Below, in pieces: positions 1 to 8,386 of a DNA stretch of 62,956 nt; the first letter of the stretch is position 1, and every line of letters begins with the position of its first letter. The position numbers and the translations under genes are program-made. The notes beneath the pieces were generated by a model. It ran no database searches. It was given only the letters and a program-made list of their open reading frames with translations, and was not told the DNA's origin. The DNA is from an uncultured Clostridia bacterium (GTDB taxonomy: Bacteria > Bacillota > Clostridia > TANB77 > CAG-508): contig CALXAV010000011.1 in the NCBI GenBank assembly GCA_944386385.1, positions 1-62,956 on the forward strand, in the 5' to 3' direction.

Positions 1-80
1 ATTAAAATAAAATAAAAAACTAAGATAAATGAAGATATCGAGAGATAATTAATTCATTTATAGAGATAGGGGGAATTTAT

Positions 81-710
81 ATGTTAAAAAATATTAAAGT
101 ATTATGCCATAGTTCTATTAAATTTAATAAAGAACAAATTATATATTTTGATCCATTTAAAATAAATAAGAATTATAATGATGCAGATGTAATATTTGTA
201 ACACATTCTCATTATGACCATTTTTCAGAAGAAGATATTTTAAAAGTAAAAAAAGAAGACACCAAAATTGTTATTACAGAAGATTTATATGATAGAAGTA
301 CAGAGTTAGGATTTGGAAAAGAAAATATCTTAGTTGTTAAACCAAATGAAGAATATATGGTAAATAATATTAAGGTTAAAACAATACCAGCATATAATAT
401 AAGTAAAAATTTCCATCCAAAAGCAAACAATTGGGTTGGATATATAATTACTTTAGATAATGTAGTTTATTATATTGCAGGAGATACAGATATTACAGAA
501 GAAAATAGAAAAGTAAAATGTGATGTAGCATTTGTTCCAATTGGTGGAACATATACAATGACAGCAGAAGAAGCAGCAAAATTAGTTAATGAAATTAATC
601 CTAAGATTGCTGTTCCAATACACTATGGTTTAATAGTAGGAAGTAAAGAAGATGAAGAAATATTTAAAAATAGTGTAAATAATAATATTAATGTTAGTGT
701 ACTTCTTTAG
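81..710 (+). CDS. Metallo-beta-lactamase-fold hydrolase
   Basis: This 209-residue protein belongs to the small single-domain metallo-beta-lactamase-fold hydrolases (UlaG/UPF0173-like). The zinc signature HSHYDH lies at residues 42-47, followed by an AGDTD motif and a late PIHYG histidine, which together give a full metal site. The protein is soluble, with no signal peptide. The ATG at 81 follows a GGGGG ribosome site. Its 3' end overlaps the convergent flippase gene by 17 bases. The fold and metal dependence are well supported; the substrate cannot be told from sequence. Confidence 0.85.
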   Translation: MLKNIKVLCHSSIKFNKEQIIYFDPFKINKNYNDADVIFVTHSHYDHFSEEDILKVKKEDTKIVITEDLYDRSTELGFGKENILVVKPNEEYMVNNIKVKTIPAYNISKNFHPKANNWVGYIITLDNVVYYIAGDTDITEENRKVKCDVAFVPIGGTYTMTAEEAAKLVNEINPKIAVPIHYGLIVGSKEDEEIFKNSVNNNINVSVLL

Positions 711-2013
711 TTGTTTTTCTTAGTTCCAGGTAACTTACTGTAAAATTAAATATTTCGCTTACATACATTGAAATGATGAAACCGGTTATACCAAGTTCTG
801 GAAGTAAAGAGTATAGTAAGCTAATTGTTATAATAAGGTCAGCTATGTTACATAGCATGACCTTAAATTGCCTATTTAAGCCTTTTAACATATTATCTAT
901 GATGTTATCAAGGTACATAAGTAAAATTAAAGGAGAAAGCATTCTTATGTATTTGGCACATTCTAAATTCTGAAATAGCATCAAACTTATATTATTTGCA
1001 AAACCAAAACAAATAATACTTACAAATAATGAGAAACAAGTAGCTATCATAAAAATTTTATGACTTACACTAAGTATTCTTTTCTTATAGCCTTTTGCCA
1101 TTAGACTAGAGAATTCTGGTATAAGTAGAGAGCTAAATGAACCAATAAAAACGGTGGGAAATGTTATAACAGGAATTGCCATACCTGTTATCCTTCCATA
1201 TTCTGATAAGGCCAAAGAATAGGATAAGCCAAATAGGACTAATCTATTAGGAACGATAAATTCTTTTAAAGTAGAAAGTCCAGAACGTATATAAGATGTT
1301 ATTGAAACAGGAAGAGTTATATTTAATATTTTCTTTTTATAACTTATTCCTGTTATTTTTACTCTTTTATTAAAGAAGTTTTTATCTATTTTATATAATA
1401 TAAATAAAAAAGTACAAGAAAACACTTCAGATATTACATCAGCTAAAATTAAACAAATACAGACAGTTTCAACGCTATTTAAAGAAAAATATTGTAGTAA
1501 AATAATACTTATTATAATTTTTACACCAAGTTCTAAAGTTTGTGATATTGCAGATTTATATGCTTTTCTCACAGCTGAGAAATATCCATTTATTACAGAT
1601 GATATTGCGATACAAGGAAGTCCTATTCCAATTAAGTAAAAAGGGATGGGAGATACCTTATTATTTAACCAAATTGTAGATATTATAGGAGAAAGTAAAA
1701 TTAAAATTATACTACTTCCAATACCTAAAAATATAGCAAATAAATTACAACTTCTAACCGCTTTTAATCCTTCTAAGTAATTCTCTTTTGCAAATTGTTG
1801 TGATACTAAATAAGTACAAGCAAGGCTAAGACCAGAAGTTGCAAGTGTTATAAAGAACATATATACAGACATAACAAGAGAAAACACACCTACTGCTTCT
1901 GAGCCTATTTTATTTGAAACGTATAAATTAAATACCATACTTATACTTCTAGTAAATAAAGCTGTTAATGTAAGTATGGAGCCATTTATTAAAAATTTAT
2001 TTGTCCTTTTCAA
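694..2013 (-). CDS. SpoVB/MurJ-like MOP-superfamily lipid flippase
   Basis: The protein has 439 residues and is almost entirely hydrophobic, with about 12-14 membrane segments. It starts with the charged-then-hydrophobic pattern and the GS-LTL-ALFTRS region typical of polysaccharide export and stage V sporulation protein B members. Family members flip lipid-linked sugars such as lipid II across the membrane; SpoVB acts in spore cortex synthesis. The start is TTG, preceded by GGTG at good spacing. Assignment to the superfamily is firm. Calling it SpoVB rather than a general flippase is inference from length and the sporulation genes nearby. Confidence 0.8.
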   Translation of the reverse strand: MKRTNKFLINGSILTLTALFTRSISMVFNLYVSNKIGSEAVGVFSLVMSVYMFFITLATSGLSLACTYLVSQQFAKENYLEGLKAVRSCNLFAIFLGIGSSIILILLSPIISTIWLNNKVSPIPFYLIGIGLPCIAISSVINGYFSAVRKAYKSAISQTLELGVKIIISIILLQYFSLNSVETVCICLILADVISEVFSCTFLFILYKIDKNFFNKRVKITGISYKKKILNITLPVSITSYIRSGLSTLKEFIVPNRLVLFGLSYSLALSEYGRITGMAIPVITFPTVFIGSFSSLLIPEFSSLMAKGYKKRILSVSHKIFMIATCFSLFVSIICFGFANNISLMLFQNLECAKYIRMLSPLILLMYLDNIIDNMLKGLNRQFKVMLCNIADLIITISLLYSLLPELGITGFIISMYVSEIFNFTVSYLELRKTTKEVH

Positions 2014-2095
2014 TAATATTCACCATTTAAATTTATTATATTTATTAAAAATATATTACTAAACAAAAGATATACATATATTAAAAAAGCCGTGA

Positions 2096-2124
2096 TTGAC
2101 ACTATGAAAATTTAGTGGTATAAA
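2096..2124 (+). promoter_or_regulatory. Sigma-A promoter for the tandem small membrane proteins
   Basis: TTGACA at 2096-2101 and TATAAA at 2119-2124 are separated by 17 bases. The element lies 33 bases upstream of the first small membrane protein. Confidence 0.75.
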
Positions 2125-2157
2125 GTAGTTAATTAAATGAGAAAGGGGAAATGAAAC

Positions 2158-2388
2158 TTGAATAATTTTCTTAAAATAATATTAGCGCTTATATTTATTG
2201 TGGTTGTAGGAGTAGCGTGTTTCTTTTTAGGACGTAAGGTAGAAAGTGACAGCATTTCTAATAATGCAAATAAAATAACAGTAACAGAAAATAATACAAA
2301 TGAAGATAATAATGTGGAATCTAACAATTCTATTGAAGATGAGGAGTTTACAGACCTTATTACTGACGTTGTAAATACAAATGAATAA
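2158..2388 (+). CDS. Small membrane-anchored protein, tandem copy 1
   Basis: The 76-residue protein has one N-terminal membrane helix (about residues 5-25) ending in FFLGRKVE, followed by an acidic Asn/Glu-rich tail. It starts at TTG 2158 after AAAGGGG; the ATG just upstream runs into a stop after four codons. The next gene encodes a close relative of the same plan, so this is a tandem duplication. I do not recognise the family and no function can be assigned. Confidence 0.7.
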   Translation: MNNFLKIILALIFIVVVGVACFFLGRKVESDSISNNANKITVTENNTNEDNNVESNNSIEDEEFTDLITDVVNTNE

Positions 2389-2414
2389 AATAAGAAGTAT
2401 AGGAGGAATAAAGA

Positions 2415-2654
2415 ATGAATAATTATTCTAAAGTAATATTAGTGATTTTTATAGCTGTGGTAACAGGTGTAGTATGCTTTTTCTTTGGACGTAAAGTAGA
2501 GCGTGATAGTTATTATGATAATCAAACAACAGTTGTACAAGATGAAGGGGACTCAACAAATAGTAATTATGAGGATTTAGATACTACTAATTATGTTCCA
2601 AATAATGAATATAATGATGTTACTACTGATTTAAATACAAACGCAAATAACTAG
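2415..2654 (+). CDS. Small membrane-anchored protein, tandem copy 2
   Basis: The 79-residue protein repeats the plan of its upstream neighbour: an N-terminal helix, the same FFxGRKVERDS junction, then a low-complexity Asn/Asp/Thr tail. AGGAGG sits ahead of the ATG. The pair share a promoter and end at one terminator, so they form a two-gene operon. The helix and its C-terminal flank are conserved while the tails have diverged, which suggests selection on the anchor. Function is unknown. Confidence 0.75.
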   Translation: MNNYSKVILVIFIAVVTGVVCFFFGRKVERDSYYDNQTTVVQDEGDSTNSNYEDLDTTNYVPNNEYNDVTTDLNTNANN

Positions 2655-2684
2655 GGAAAGTATTAGTCTTTCCTCTTTTTTAAA
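2653..2684 (+). terminator. Rho-independent terminator
   Basis: The stem GGGAAAG/CTTTCC with loop TATTAGT is followed by TCTTTTTT, directly after the second small membrane protein. Confidence 0.75.
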
Positions 2685-2706
2685 ATTAAAAAAAGTGGTG
2701 ATAAAT

Positions 2707-3285
2707 ATGGAGAATGCCTTTAAATATTATGAAAAAACAAAAAATTCTAATGTACCAAAAAATATAAGAATGTTTATAGATATGAAAATAGAACCTGGAA
2801 TTTGTATAGACTTAGGATGCGGAGCAGGGAGAGATACAGTTTTCTTAATAAAAAATGGTTGGAAAGTTACTGCAATTGATAAAGAGAACACTGAAGAGAT
2901 TATTAGAGCTTCTTTAAATAGAGAAGAACAGGATTCGTTAAATTTTGTAAAACAAGATTTTGAGAATAATATTACTTTACAATCTTGTAATTTATTAGTT
3001 GCAAATGCCAGTTTATCTTTTTGTCATAAAAAATATTTTAATGAGTTATGGAAGAAAATTGTTAATTCTATTATAAAAGATGGTTATTTTGTTGGTAATT
3101 TTTTTGGTATAAATGATACGTGGGCTAAGAGAGATAATATGGTATTTTTTACTAAAAATGAAGTGCTAAATTTATTTAATTCTTTTGAAATAATTAATTT
3201 TAAAGAAGTAGAAAAAGATGCGAAAACGGCGTTAGGTGTAGAGAAACATTGGCATGTATTTTATGTGATTGCAAAAAAGAAATAA
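2707..3285 (+). CDS. Class I SAM-dependent methyltransferase
   Basis: The SAM-binding motif I, DLGCGAGRD, lies near residues 36-44 and is followed by an acidic motif II at AIDKE. The rest fits a TehB/type-11 small methyltransferase of about 190 residues. The ATG at 2707 is preferred over the GTG at 2695, because GGTG then serves as the ribosome site. The substrate is unknown and the gene stands alone. The fold is certain; specificity cannot be read from the sequence. Confidence 0.85.
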   Translation: MENAFKYYEKTKNSNVPKNIRMFIDMKIEPGICIDLGCGAGRDTVFLIKNGWKVTAIDKENTEEIIRASLNREEQDSLNFVKQDFENNITLQSCNLLVANASLSFCHKKYFNELWKKIVNSIIKDGYFVGNFFGINDTWAKRDNMVFFTKNEVLNLFNSFEIINFKEVEKDAKTALGVEKHWHVFYVIAKKK

Positions 3286-3340
3286 AACGGTTTAATGAAA
3301 TAATGTTTAGGTGATTTATGTTTACAACGATGGAAAACTA

Positions 3341-3368
3341 TTGCAAAATTCTGAAAATGTGATAAAAT
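3341..3368 (+). promoter_or_regulatory. Sigma-A-like promoter for the 42-residue ORF
   Basis: TTGCAA (3341-3346) and TAAAAT (3363-3368) are 16 bases apart. An extended TGTGA precedes the -10, a feature shared with other isolated genes in the window. Confidence 0.6.
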
Positions 3369-3409
3369 AACAATAGTTTTATGTATCACCCTATAAGAAT
3401 TGGTAAATT

Positions 3410-3429
3410 CTTGAAGGGTAACCTTCAAG
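3410..3429 (+). promoter_or_regulatory. Leader hairpin upstream of the 42-residue ORF
   Basis: A perfect inverted repeat, CTTGAAGG-GTAA-CCTTCAAG, lies between the promoter and the GGAGG ribosome site. It has no T-run, so it is more likely an RNA leader structure or a protein-binding palindrome than a terminator. Confidence 0.55.
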
Positions 3430-3449
3430 TTGAGTAATGAGGAGGAAAT

Positions 3450-3578
3450 ATGAAACGGATAGGTGTTGGGATATTTGCTTTTATTAGTACTGTTTCACTG
3501 GTACAAACACTCAGTGGACGTACTCCTAGCATACTTGTCCCAATATCCATGGGACGGTATCTTGCTAGCAAGACGTAG
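3450..3578 (+). CDS. 42-residue hydrophobic small protein
   Basis: The ORF starts at ATG 3450 with an excellent GAGGAGG site and encodes 42 residues. The first 20 are hydrophobic after MKRIG, so it may be membrane-inserted or a signal-like peptide; it ends LASKT. It has its own promoter, leader hairpin and strong terminator. Codon usage is unlike the neighbours: CTC, GTC, AGC and two CGG codons in 42. The complete single-gene unit argues that it is a real gene despite its size. Function is unknown; small membrane peptide or toxin-like peptide are possibilities only. Confidence 0.6.
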   Translation: MKRIGVGIFAFISTVSLVQTLSGRTPSILVPISMGRYLASKT

Positions 3579-3590
3579 TAAGATATCTTC

Positions 3591-3634
3591 AAGCAAGGCT
3601 CTCTCTTGAAAAATAGGGAGAGTTTTGCTTTTCT
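3591..3634 (+). terminator. Rho-independent terminator
   Basis: The two-part stem AAGCAA..CTCTC / GGGAGAG..TTGCTT ends in a T-rich run, just after the 42-residue ORF. Confidence 0.75.
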
Positions 3635-3685
3635 AAAAATTATATTCTAGTTAGTATAAATAAATGTCGAAAAATCTCTTTTTTT

Positions 3686-3709
3686 CATATGATATATAAA
3701 GGTCATATG
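3686..3709 (+). promoter_or_regulatory. Palindrome upstream of dpaB
   Basis: CATATGA and TCATATG form an inverted repeat around TATATAAAGG, just upstream of the ribosome site. It could be an operator. The left half also fits a mother-cell sigma-K -10 (CATANNNT), but no matching -35 is evident. Confidence 0.4.
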
Positions 3710-3726
3710 AAGGGAGGGAAGGTTAT

Positions 3727-4308
3727 TTGGAGTTATATGGAAAAAAGATAGGATTTGTACTTACAGGTTCATTTTGTACATTTAAGAAGACAATTCCTAA
3801 AATGAAGGAATTAATAGAAAAAGAAGGAGCAGACATTATTCCTATAATGTCTTATAATAGCTATAATCTAGATACAAAATTTGGAAAAGCTGAAGATTTT
3901 AAAAAAGAAATAGAAGATATAACAGGAAAAGAAATAATTCATACAATACAGGGAGCAGAACCAATTGGTCCTAAAAAAATGACAGATATAATGGTGGTTG
4001 CTCCCTGCTCAGGTAATACAATGGCAAAGCTAGCCCTAGATATAATAGATACGCCTGCAGTAATGGCTTGTAAATCGCATTTGAGAAATGATAGACCACT
4101 TGTTATTGCACCATCAACTAATAATGGTTTAAGTGGAAACGCAGAAAATATTGGTAAGTTATTAAATAGAAGAAACTATTACTTTGTTCCATTTAGACAA
4201 GATAATCCAATTACAAAGCCAAGGTCAATTGTATTTGATGAAAGTTACTTAATAAAGACTATAAAATTTGCTTTAGATGGAGAGCAAATAAGTCCAATTT
4301 TATTATAA
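3727..4308 (+). CDS. dpaB: Dipicolinate synthase subunit B
   Basis: The 193-residue flavoprotein-like subunit is known as SpoVFB/DpaB. With DpaA it makes dipicolinic acid in the mother cell during sporulation. Recognised stretches include the N-terminal GKKIGFVLTGSFCTF, the VVAPCSGNTMAKL loop and the APSTNNGLS segment, and the length matches the family. It starts at TTG behind GGGAGGG. dpaA is normally immediately upstream but is not in this window; a self-contained 42-residue gene occupies that place. This is direct evidence that the lineage is, or was, spore-forming. Confidence 0.9.
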   Translation: MELYGKKIGFVLTGSFCTFKKTIPKMKELIEKEGADIIPIMSYNSYNLDTKFGKAEDFKKEIEDITGKEIIHTIQGAEPIGPKKMTDIMVVAPCSGNTMAKLALDIIDTPAVMACKSHLRNDRPLVIAPSTNNGLSGNAENIGKLLNRRNYYFVPFRQDNPITKPRSIVFDESYLIKTIKFALDGEQISPILL

Positions 4309-4320
4309 ATATAATTATAA

Positions 4321-4354
4321 GAAGTATAAATTCAAAGAAATTTATACTTCTTTC
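4321..4354 (+). terminator. Rho-independent terminator
   Basis: GAAGTATAAATT and AAATTTATACTTC form a long stem followed by TTTCTT after dpaB. Confidence 0.75.
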
Positions 4355-4430
4355 TTATGATAAAATTATTGTAAAATTAATATATTTGTGATAGATTATA
4401 CTAAAGATTAAAATTGTAGGAGAAAATAAA

Positions 4431-4967
4431 ATGGGAAAGGTATTGGAAATAAGGAAAGTAGGAGAGCCAGTCCTTCAAAAAATCTGTGATGAAGTAGATG
4501 TTAAAAATATTAATGAGGATATTTTAGATATTATAGATGATTTGAAAACAACACTTAAATTTGGGAATGGGTGTGGAATAGCGGCACCACAAATTGGTAT
4601 TAATAAAAGAATAATAGTTGTCGGTGCTAAAAAAGAAGAAGTTAGCTATAATGATGCCGAAGATATTCCAATAACAGCAATGATAAATCCAACATGGAAA
4701 GAATTATCTAAAGAAACAGATGTACAATATGAAGGGTGTATGAGTGTTCCTTCAATTAGAGGAAAAGTGGAAAGATATAAAAATATAGAACTAACATATT
4801 ATAATGAAAATGGAGAAAGAATAGTAAAGAAAGTAAATAATTTTTTTGCAAGACTTGTTCAACATGAGTGTGACCATTTAGATGGCATTGTATTTTTACA
4901 AAAGGTGGGAAATAATGGATTTGCAACACTTGATAATATAAAAAAATACAACTTACGAAATTTATGA
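4431..4967 (+). CDS. def: Peptide deformylase
   Basis: The enzyme removes the formyl group from nascent proteins. All three metal-site motifs are present: GCGIAAPQ (residues 47-54), EGCMS (101-105, metal Cys103) and HECDH (145-149, catalytic Glu146). Its 178 residues are normal for a clostridial deformylase. An AGGAG site precedes the ATG by eight bases. It is monocistronic and followed by a decayed gene. Confidence 0.95.
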   Translation: MGKVLEIRKVGEPVLQKICDEVDVKNINEDILDIIDDLKTTLKFGNGCGIAAPQIGINKRIIVVGAKKEEVSYNDAEDIPITAMINPTWKELSKETDVQYEGCMSVPSIRGKVERYKNIELTYYNENGERIVKKVNNFFARLVQHECDHLDGIVFLQKVGNNGFATLDNIKKYNLRNL

Positions 4968-4982
4968 TTTAAGAGGTAGCTA

Positions 4983-5283
4983 ATGAATAAGCTAAAAGAA
5001 AGAATAGAAAGATTTAATAATGAATTGTATGGTAACGAAAAGGATAAATTAAATAGTAAATGAAGGTCTTTTAATGTGGTAAAAGGTAAGATTCCTGTTA
5101 TAATATCTGCTCCTCATACTGTGAAACAATTAAGAGAAAGGAAAATAAAAGAAGCAGAAAATCAAACAGGAGCAATAGCAAATATTATTTGAGAAGAAAC
5201 TGGTTGTTTTACAATATATAAAACATATAATATATCATGGAAATATAGAAATTTAGACAATTTAAATAATATTGAAATAAGGC
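4983..5283 (+). pseudogene. Decayed N-formylglutamate amidohydrolase-like gene
   Basis: One reading frame from ATG 4983 encodes a recognisable N-terminal region including KGKIPVIISAPH, the metal-site start of N-formylglutamate amidohydrolase-like proteins, then NQTGAIAN. It is interrupted by TGA at 5061-5063 and at 5190-5192. Homology ends near 5283, where an IS200/IS605-like hairpin begins, so the C-terminal half is missing. Nonsense mutations plus truncation indicate a dead gene. The family call rests on the short SAPH region and is moderate. Confidence 0.6.
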
Positions 5284-5290
5284 AACCGCA

Positions 5291-5322
5291 ATCCCATTGG
5301 CTTTAGACAATGGGTAGTTCAC
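5291..5322 (+). mobile_element. Solo IS200/IS605-type end hairpin
   Basis: CCCATTG (5293-5299) and CAATGGG (5308-5314) form a hairpin with loop GCTTTAGA, followed directly by TAGTTCAC. A GC-rich hairpin with a CTTTAG-like loop and trailing GTTCAC is typical of the right end of IS200/IS605-family elements and the 3' end of TnpB-associated RNAs. No tnpA or tnpB is present, so this is a relic or a non-autonomous remnant. Confidence 0.55.
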
Positions 5323-5374
5323 AGATTAATAAAAGCTTTGAAAGAATTTGTATTAAATTTTTAGGAGGGTGATT

Positions 5375-7141
5375 ATGGAATCAAAATATAATTGGAACTT
5401 AAAAGAAATTTTTGAAAGTAGAGAAGAGTTTGATAAGACTAAAAAAGAATTAGTAGAAGATTTAGAAAGTATTAGTAGTTATCAGGGAAAACTATGTAGT
5501 AGGTCAGACAATCTATATAATTGTTATAATTTATATGAAAAAGCTTTAGAAAAATATGAAAGATTATATGGATATGGAATGCTTTATTATAATTTAGATA
5601 TGTCAAATCAGGAAGGAATAAAACTATATAAGGAAGTAGAAAGCCTAGGTACAGATTTTAGTACAAAGACATCATTTATGACACCAGAAATAACATATGC
5701 TGAAAATGGTGTTGTTGAAAAGTATTTATCTGAAGATAAAAGACTAGATAGATATAAAAGAGACATTTTGGATATCTTAAAGGAAAAAGAACATATATTA
5801 AGTAAAGAAGAAGAAAATTTACTTGCAAATTATTCTGAATTATTCTCGGCACCAGAAAATACATTTGATATTTTAACAAATGCAGAATTCAAATTTGGAA
5901 ATTTAGTAAATGAAAATGGGGAAGAGGTAGAATTAACTGAAAGCAATTATACTCTTTATTTAAAAAGTCAAAATGAGAGAGTAAGAAAAGAAGCTTTTAA
6001 TTTAATGTATAATCAATATAGTAAATTTATAAATACAATTACAGAATTATATTTAGCAGAGGTAAAGGCAACAAGTGTGTCTGCAAAACTTAGAAAATAT
6101 AAATCTAGCTTAGAAAAAGCAGTGTTAAATGATGATGCAAGTCTTAAGGTTTATGATTCATTGATAGACTCTATACATGAAGGTCTTCACGTAAATCATG
6201 AATTTATAGATTTGAAGAAAAAGATATTAAATAAACAAGAATTCCATATGTATGATTTATATGTTAATCCCTTTGAAGTAGAAAAAGATGAGATAACGTA
6301 TGAAGATGCAAGAAAAGAAGTTGAAGATGCATTAGCTGTTATGGGAGAAGAATATTGTAATAAACTAAGAGAAGCATTTGACAATAATTGGATAGATGTT
6401 TTTGCAAAGCCTAACAAAAAAGGTGGAGCATATAGTATGGGAATATATAGTGTTCACCCTTTTGTACTATTGAACTTTGTAAATAGTAAAAGAGATGTTA
6501 GTACTATAGCTCACGAATTAGGACATAGTATGCATTCATATTATTCAAGTTCAAATCAAACAATTATAGATGCGGATTATACAATTATGACAGCAGAAGT
6601 TGCTTCAACTGTAAATGAAATATTATTAAGCAATTATCAAATAGAACATGAAAAGGATAAAACAAAAAAGGCTGAATTAATATATGAACTATTAGAAATG
6701 ATAAGAGCAACATTATTTAGACAATCTATGTTTGCTGAATTTGAAAAAATAGTTCACGAAAAAATAGAAAATGGAGAAACACTTTCTTCTGAAGATTTAA
6801 ATGAAATTTATTACAGCTTAAATAAAGAGTATTTTGGTAATAATATGATAGTAGATGAAAATATAAAGTACGAATGGGCAAGAATACCTCATTTCTATTC
6901 AGATTTTTATGTATATAAATATGCAACAGGAATTTCTGCAGCAATTAGTATTGCAACTAAAATATTAAAACAAGGAGAACCATTTGTTAAAAAATATATA
7001 GAGATGTTAAAACAAGGCTGTTCTAAAAAATCTATAGATTTATTAAAAATGGTAGACGTGGATTTAGAATCAAAAGAGGTATATAAAGATGCAATTAATT
7101 TCTATTATGAAAAAATGGAAGAATTAAAAGAGTTAATCTAG
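5375..7141 (+). CDS. pepF: Oligoendopeptidase F
   Basis: This M3-family zinc metallopeptidase of 588 residues hydrolyses short peptides in the cytoplasm. The zinc site HELGH lies at residues 380-384 in the usual AHELGHSMHSYY context. The C-terminal WARIPHFYSDFYVYKYATG block is diagnostic for PepF. The ATG at 5375 is chosen because GGAGGG lies seven bases ahead of it; an upstream in-frame GTG overlaps that site. The downstream CmpB-like gene starts nine bases later, so the two are probably cotranscribed. Confidence 0.95.
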   Translation: MESKYNWNLKEIFESREEFDKTKKELVEDLESISSYQGKLCSRSDNLYNCYNLYEKALEKYERLYGYGMLYYNLDMSNQEGIKLYKEVESLGTDFSTKTSFMTPEITYAENGVVEKYLSEDKRLDRYKRDILDILKEKEHILSKEEENLLANYSELFSAPENTFDILTNAEFKFGNLVNENGEEVELTESNYTLYLKSQNERVRKEAFNLMYNQYSKFINTITELYLAEVKATSVSAKLRKYKSSLEKAVLNDDASLKVYDSLIDSIHEGLHVNHEFIDLKKKILNKQEFHMYDLYVNPFEVEKDEITYEDARKEVEDALAVMGEEYCNKLREAFDNNWIDVFAKPNKKGGAYSMGIYSVHPFVLLNFVNSKRDVSTIAHELGHSMHSYYSSSNQTIIDADYTIMTAEVASTVNEILLSNYQIEHEKDKTKKAELIYELLEMIRATLFRQSMFAEFEKIVHEKIENGETLSSEDLNEIYYSLNKEYFGNNMIVDENIKYEWARIPHFYSDFYVYKYATGISAAISIATKILKQGEPFVKKYIEMLKQGCSKKSIDLLKMVDVDLESKEVYKDAINFYYEKMEELKELI

Positions 7142-7149
7142 GAGAAAGT

Positions 7150-7953
7150 ATGGAGAATGCTGATAAATTAGAATATAAAATATTAGGTATTAGTATATGG
7201 AAAATATTTGTTTATTTTATTATTTATAGTGTTTTAGGGTATATTATAGAAACAATATTTGCAGCTATTACTATGGGAGTGTTAGAATCAAGGCAGAGCT
7301 TTTTATACGGACCATTTCTAGGTATTTATGGCGTGGGTGCAGTTTTTATTATATTATTTTCTAAGTATTTTGATAAAAATAATTTTACTTTATTTATTGG
7401 TGGATATATAATAGGAACTTTGACAGAATATATATTGAGTTTTTTAATAGAGGTTATTTTAGAAACAAGATGGTGGGATTATTTTGGAAAAATATTAAAT
7501 ATTAATGGTAGAGTATGTTTGCTTTATTCTGTATTTTGGGGAATTTTAACAGTATTTTTAGTACGAAAGGTGAATCCTAGAATAGACAAATTATGTAATA
7601 AAGTACAAGAAAAAATATCCAGAAAAGTTTTAAAAACAATTGTTAGCATTATAATAGTATTTTTGCTAATTGATTGCATTGCAACAGTATATGCTCAAGA
7701 CCAATTTATTACAAGAATGGTTGTGGAAAAAGATATTCCTGTTTATAATGAAAAAGAAGTTAAAAAAAAATACAATAAAGTAAAAGCCAATAAAGATTTA
7801 GATAATTTTATAAATGCTGCTTGGGGAAATAAAAAGATGATAAGAACTTTTCCTAATATAAAAATACAAGATAAAGACCACAATACTATATATTTATCTA
7901 GCTTATTACCAGAAATACAACCATATTATATAAAGATATTTGATAAAAAATAA
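7150..7953 (+). CDS. CmpB-like putative ABC-transporter type IV membrane protein
   Basis: The 267-residue membrane protein has about five or six helices in its first two thirds. It carries the family-typical WWDYFGKILNINGRVCL motif followed by a conserved FWG. These features match the CmpB / putative ABC transporter type IV family (DUF1113). Helices end near residue 185, followed by a soluble charged tail. The transport role is only inferred, and no ATPase gene is adjacent. It follows pepF closely. Confidence 0.75.
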   Translation: MENADKLEYKILGISIWKIFVYFIIYSVLGYIIETIFAAITMGVLESRQSFLYGPFLGIYGVGAVFIILFSKYFDKNNFTLFIGGYIIGTLTEYILSFLIEVILETRWWDYFGKILNINGRVCLLYSVFWGILTVFLVRKVNPRIDKLCNKVQEKISRKVLKTIVSIIIVFLLIDCIATVYAQDQFITRMVVEKDIPVYNEKEVKKKYNKVKANKDLDNFINAAWGNKKMIRTFPNIKIQDKDHNTIYLSSLLPEIQPYYIKIFDKK

Positions 7954-7963
7954 AGTAATTTAT

Positions 7964-7992
7964 TTGCAGTATCATATAAAATGTGATATACT
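7964..7992 (+). promoter_or_regulatory. Sigma-A promoter for the 83-residue gene
   Basis: TTGCAG (7964-7969) and TATACT (7987-7992) are separated by 17 bases, with TGTGA immediately before the -10. The 5' leader that follows can fold TGTAGTTTCC against GGGAAGACTACA. Confidence 0.65.
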
Positions 7993-8069
7993 TCTACAGA
8001 CAAGTGTAGTTTCCTATTTTTCATCACTGGGAAGACTACAAAGGCAAAATAGTTTTTGATAGGGGCATT

Positions 8070-8321
8070 ATGTTTTATCCGGAAAAATTTAAGGTGAAAT
8101 TCAAAGAGGTCTATCCTGATTCACCAGAATTGTATACCCTGCTGGATGAAGGAAAGGATATTGTAGGAGCCTATTTGGCTATACATAGATCTTCTATAAC
8201 TCTTGATGCAATCTTGAGTTCAACTTCTCTTGAGGAGTTACAGGCAGCAGCAAAGGTTGCTAAAGCTAAGGAAGAGCTTTGGAGAGAATGGCAAACGCTA
8301 TTCGAGCAACAGTATAGTTAA
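8070..8321 (+). CDS. 83-residue predicted helical protein, unknown
   Basis: The ATG at 8070 follows AGGGG. The protein is soluble and predicted mostly helical, with an Ala/Lys/Glu-rich second half (around AAAKVAKAKEELWREW). I do not recognise a family. Codon usage is richer in G/C-ending codons (CTG, GAG, AAG, GTC) than the flanking genes, and the unit has its own promoter, structured leader and very strong terminator. It sits next to a tyrosine recombinase, but nothing shows that the two are functionally linked. Confidence 0.7.
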   Translation: MFYPEKFKVKFKEVYPDSPELYTLLDEGKDIVGAYLAIHRSSITLDAILSSTSLEELQAAAKVAKAKEELWREWQTLFEQQYS

Positions 8322-8341
8322 GAGTCGTTAGAGGGTAAAAC

Positions 8342-8374
8342 AATCGCACACGAGGTTTACTTGTGTGCGATTTT
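8342..8374 (+). terminator. Strong rho-independent terminator
   Basis: AATCGCACAC and GTGTGCGATT form a 10-pair stem followed by TTC TTTG. It separates the 83-residue gene from the convergent recombinase. Confidence 0.85.
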
Positions 8375-8386
8375 CTTTGATTATAA

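Noticed and set aside
3663..3700. A sigma-K promoter for dpaB
   Set aside because: CATATGAT fits the -10, but no AC-type -35 lies at the right distance, so it is kept only as a palindrome.
4983..5283. TGA recoded as Trp in the amidohydrolase-like gene
   Set aside because: RF2 with its UGA autoregulation site is present, and many genes end in TGA. The family does not have Trp at these places as far as I can judge. Decay is simpler.
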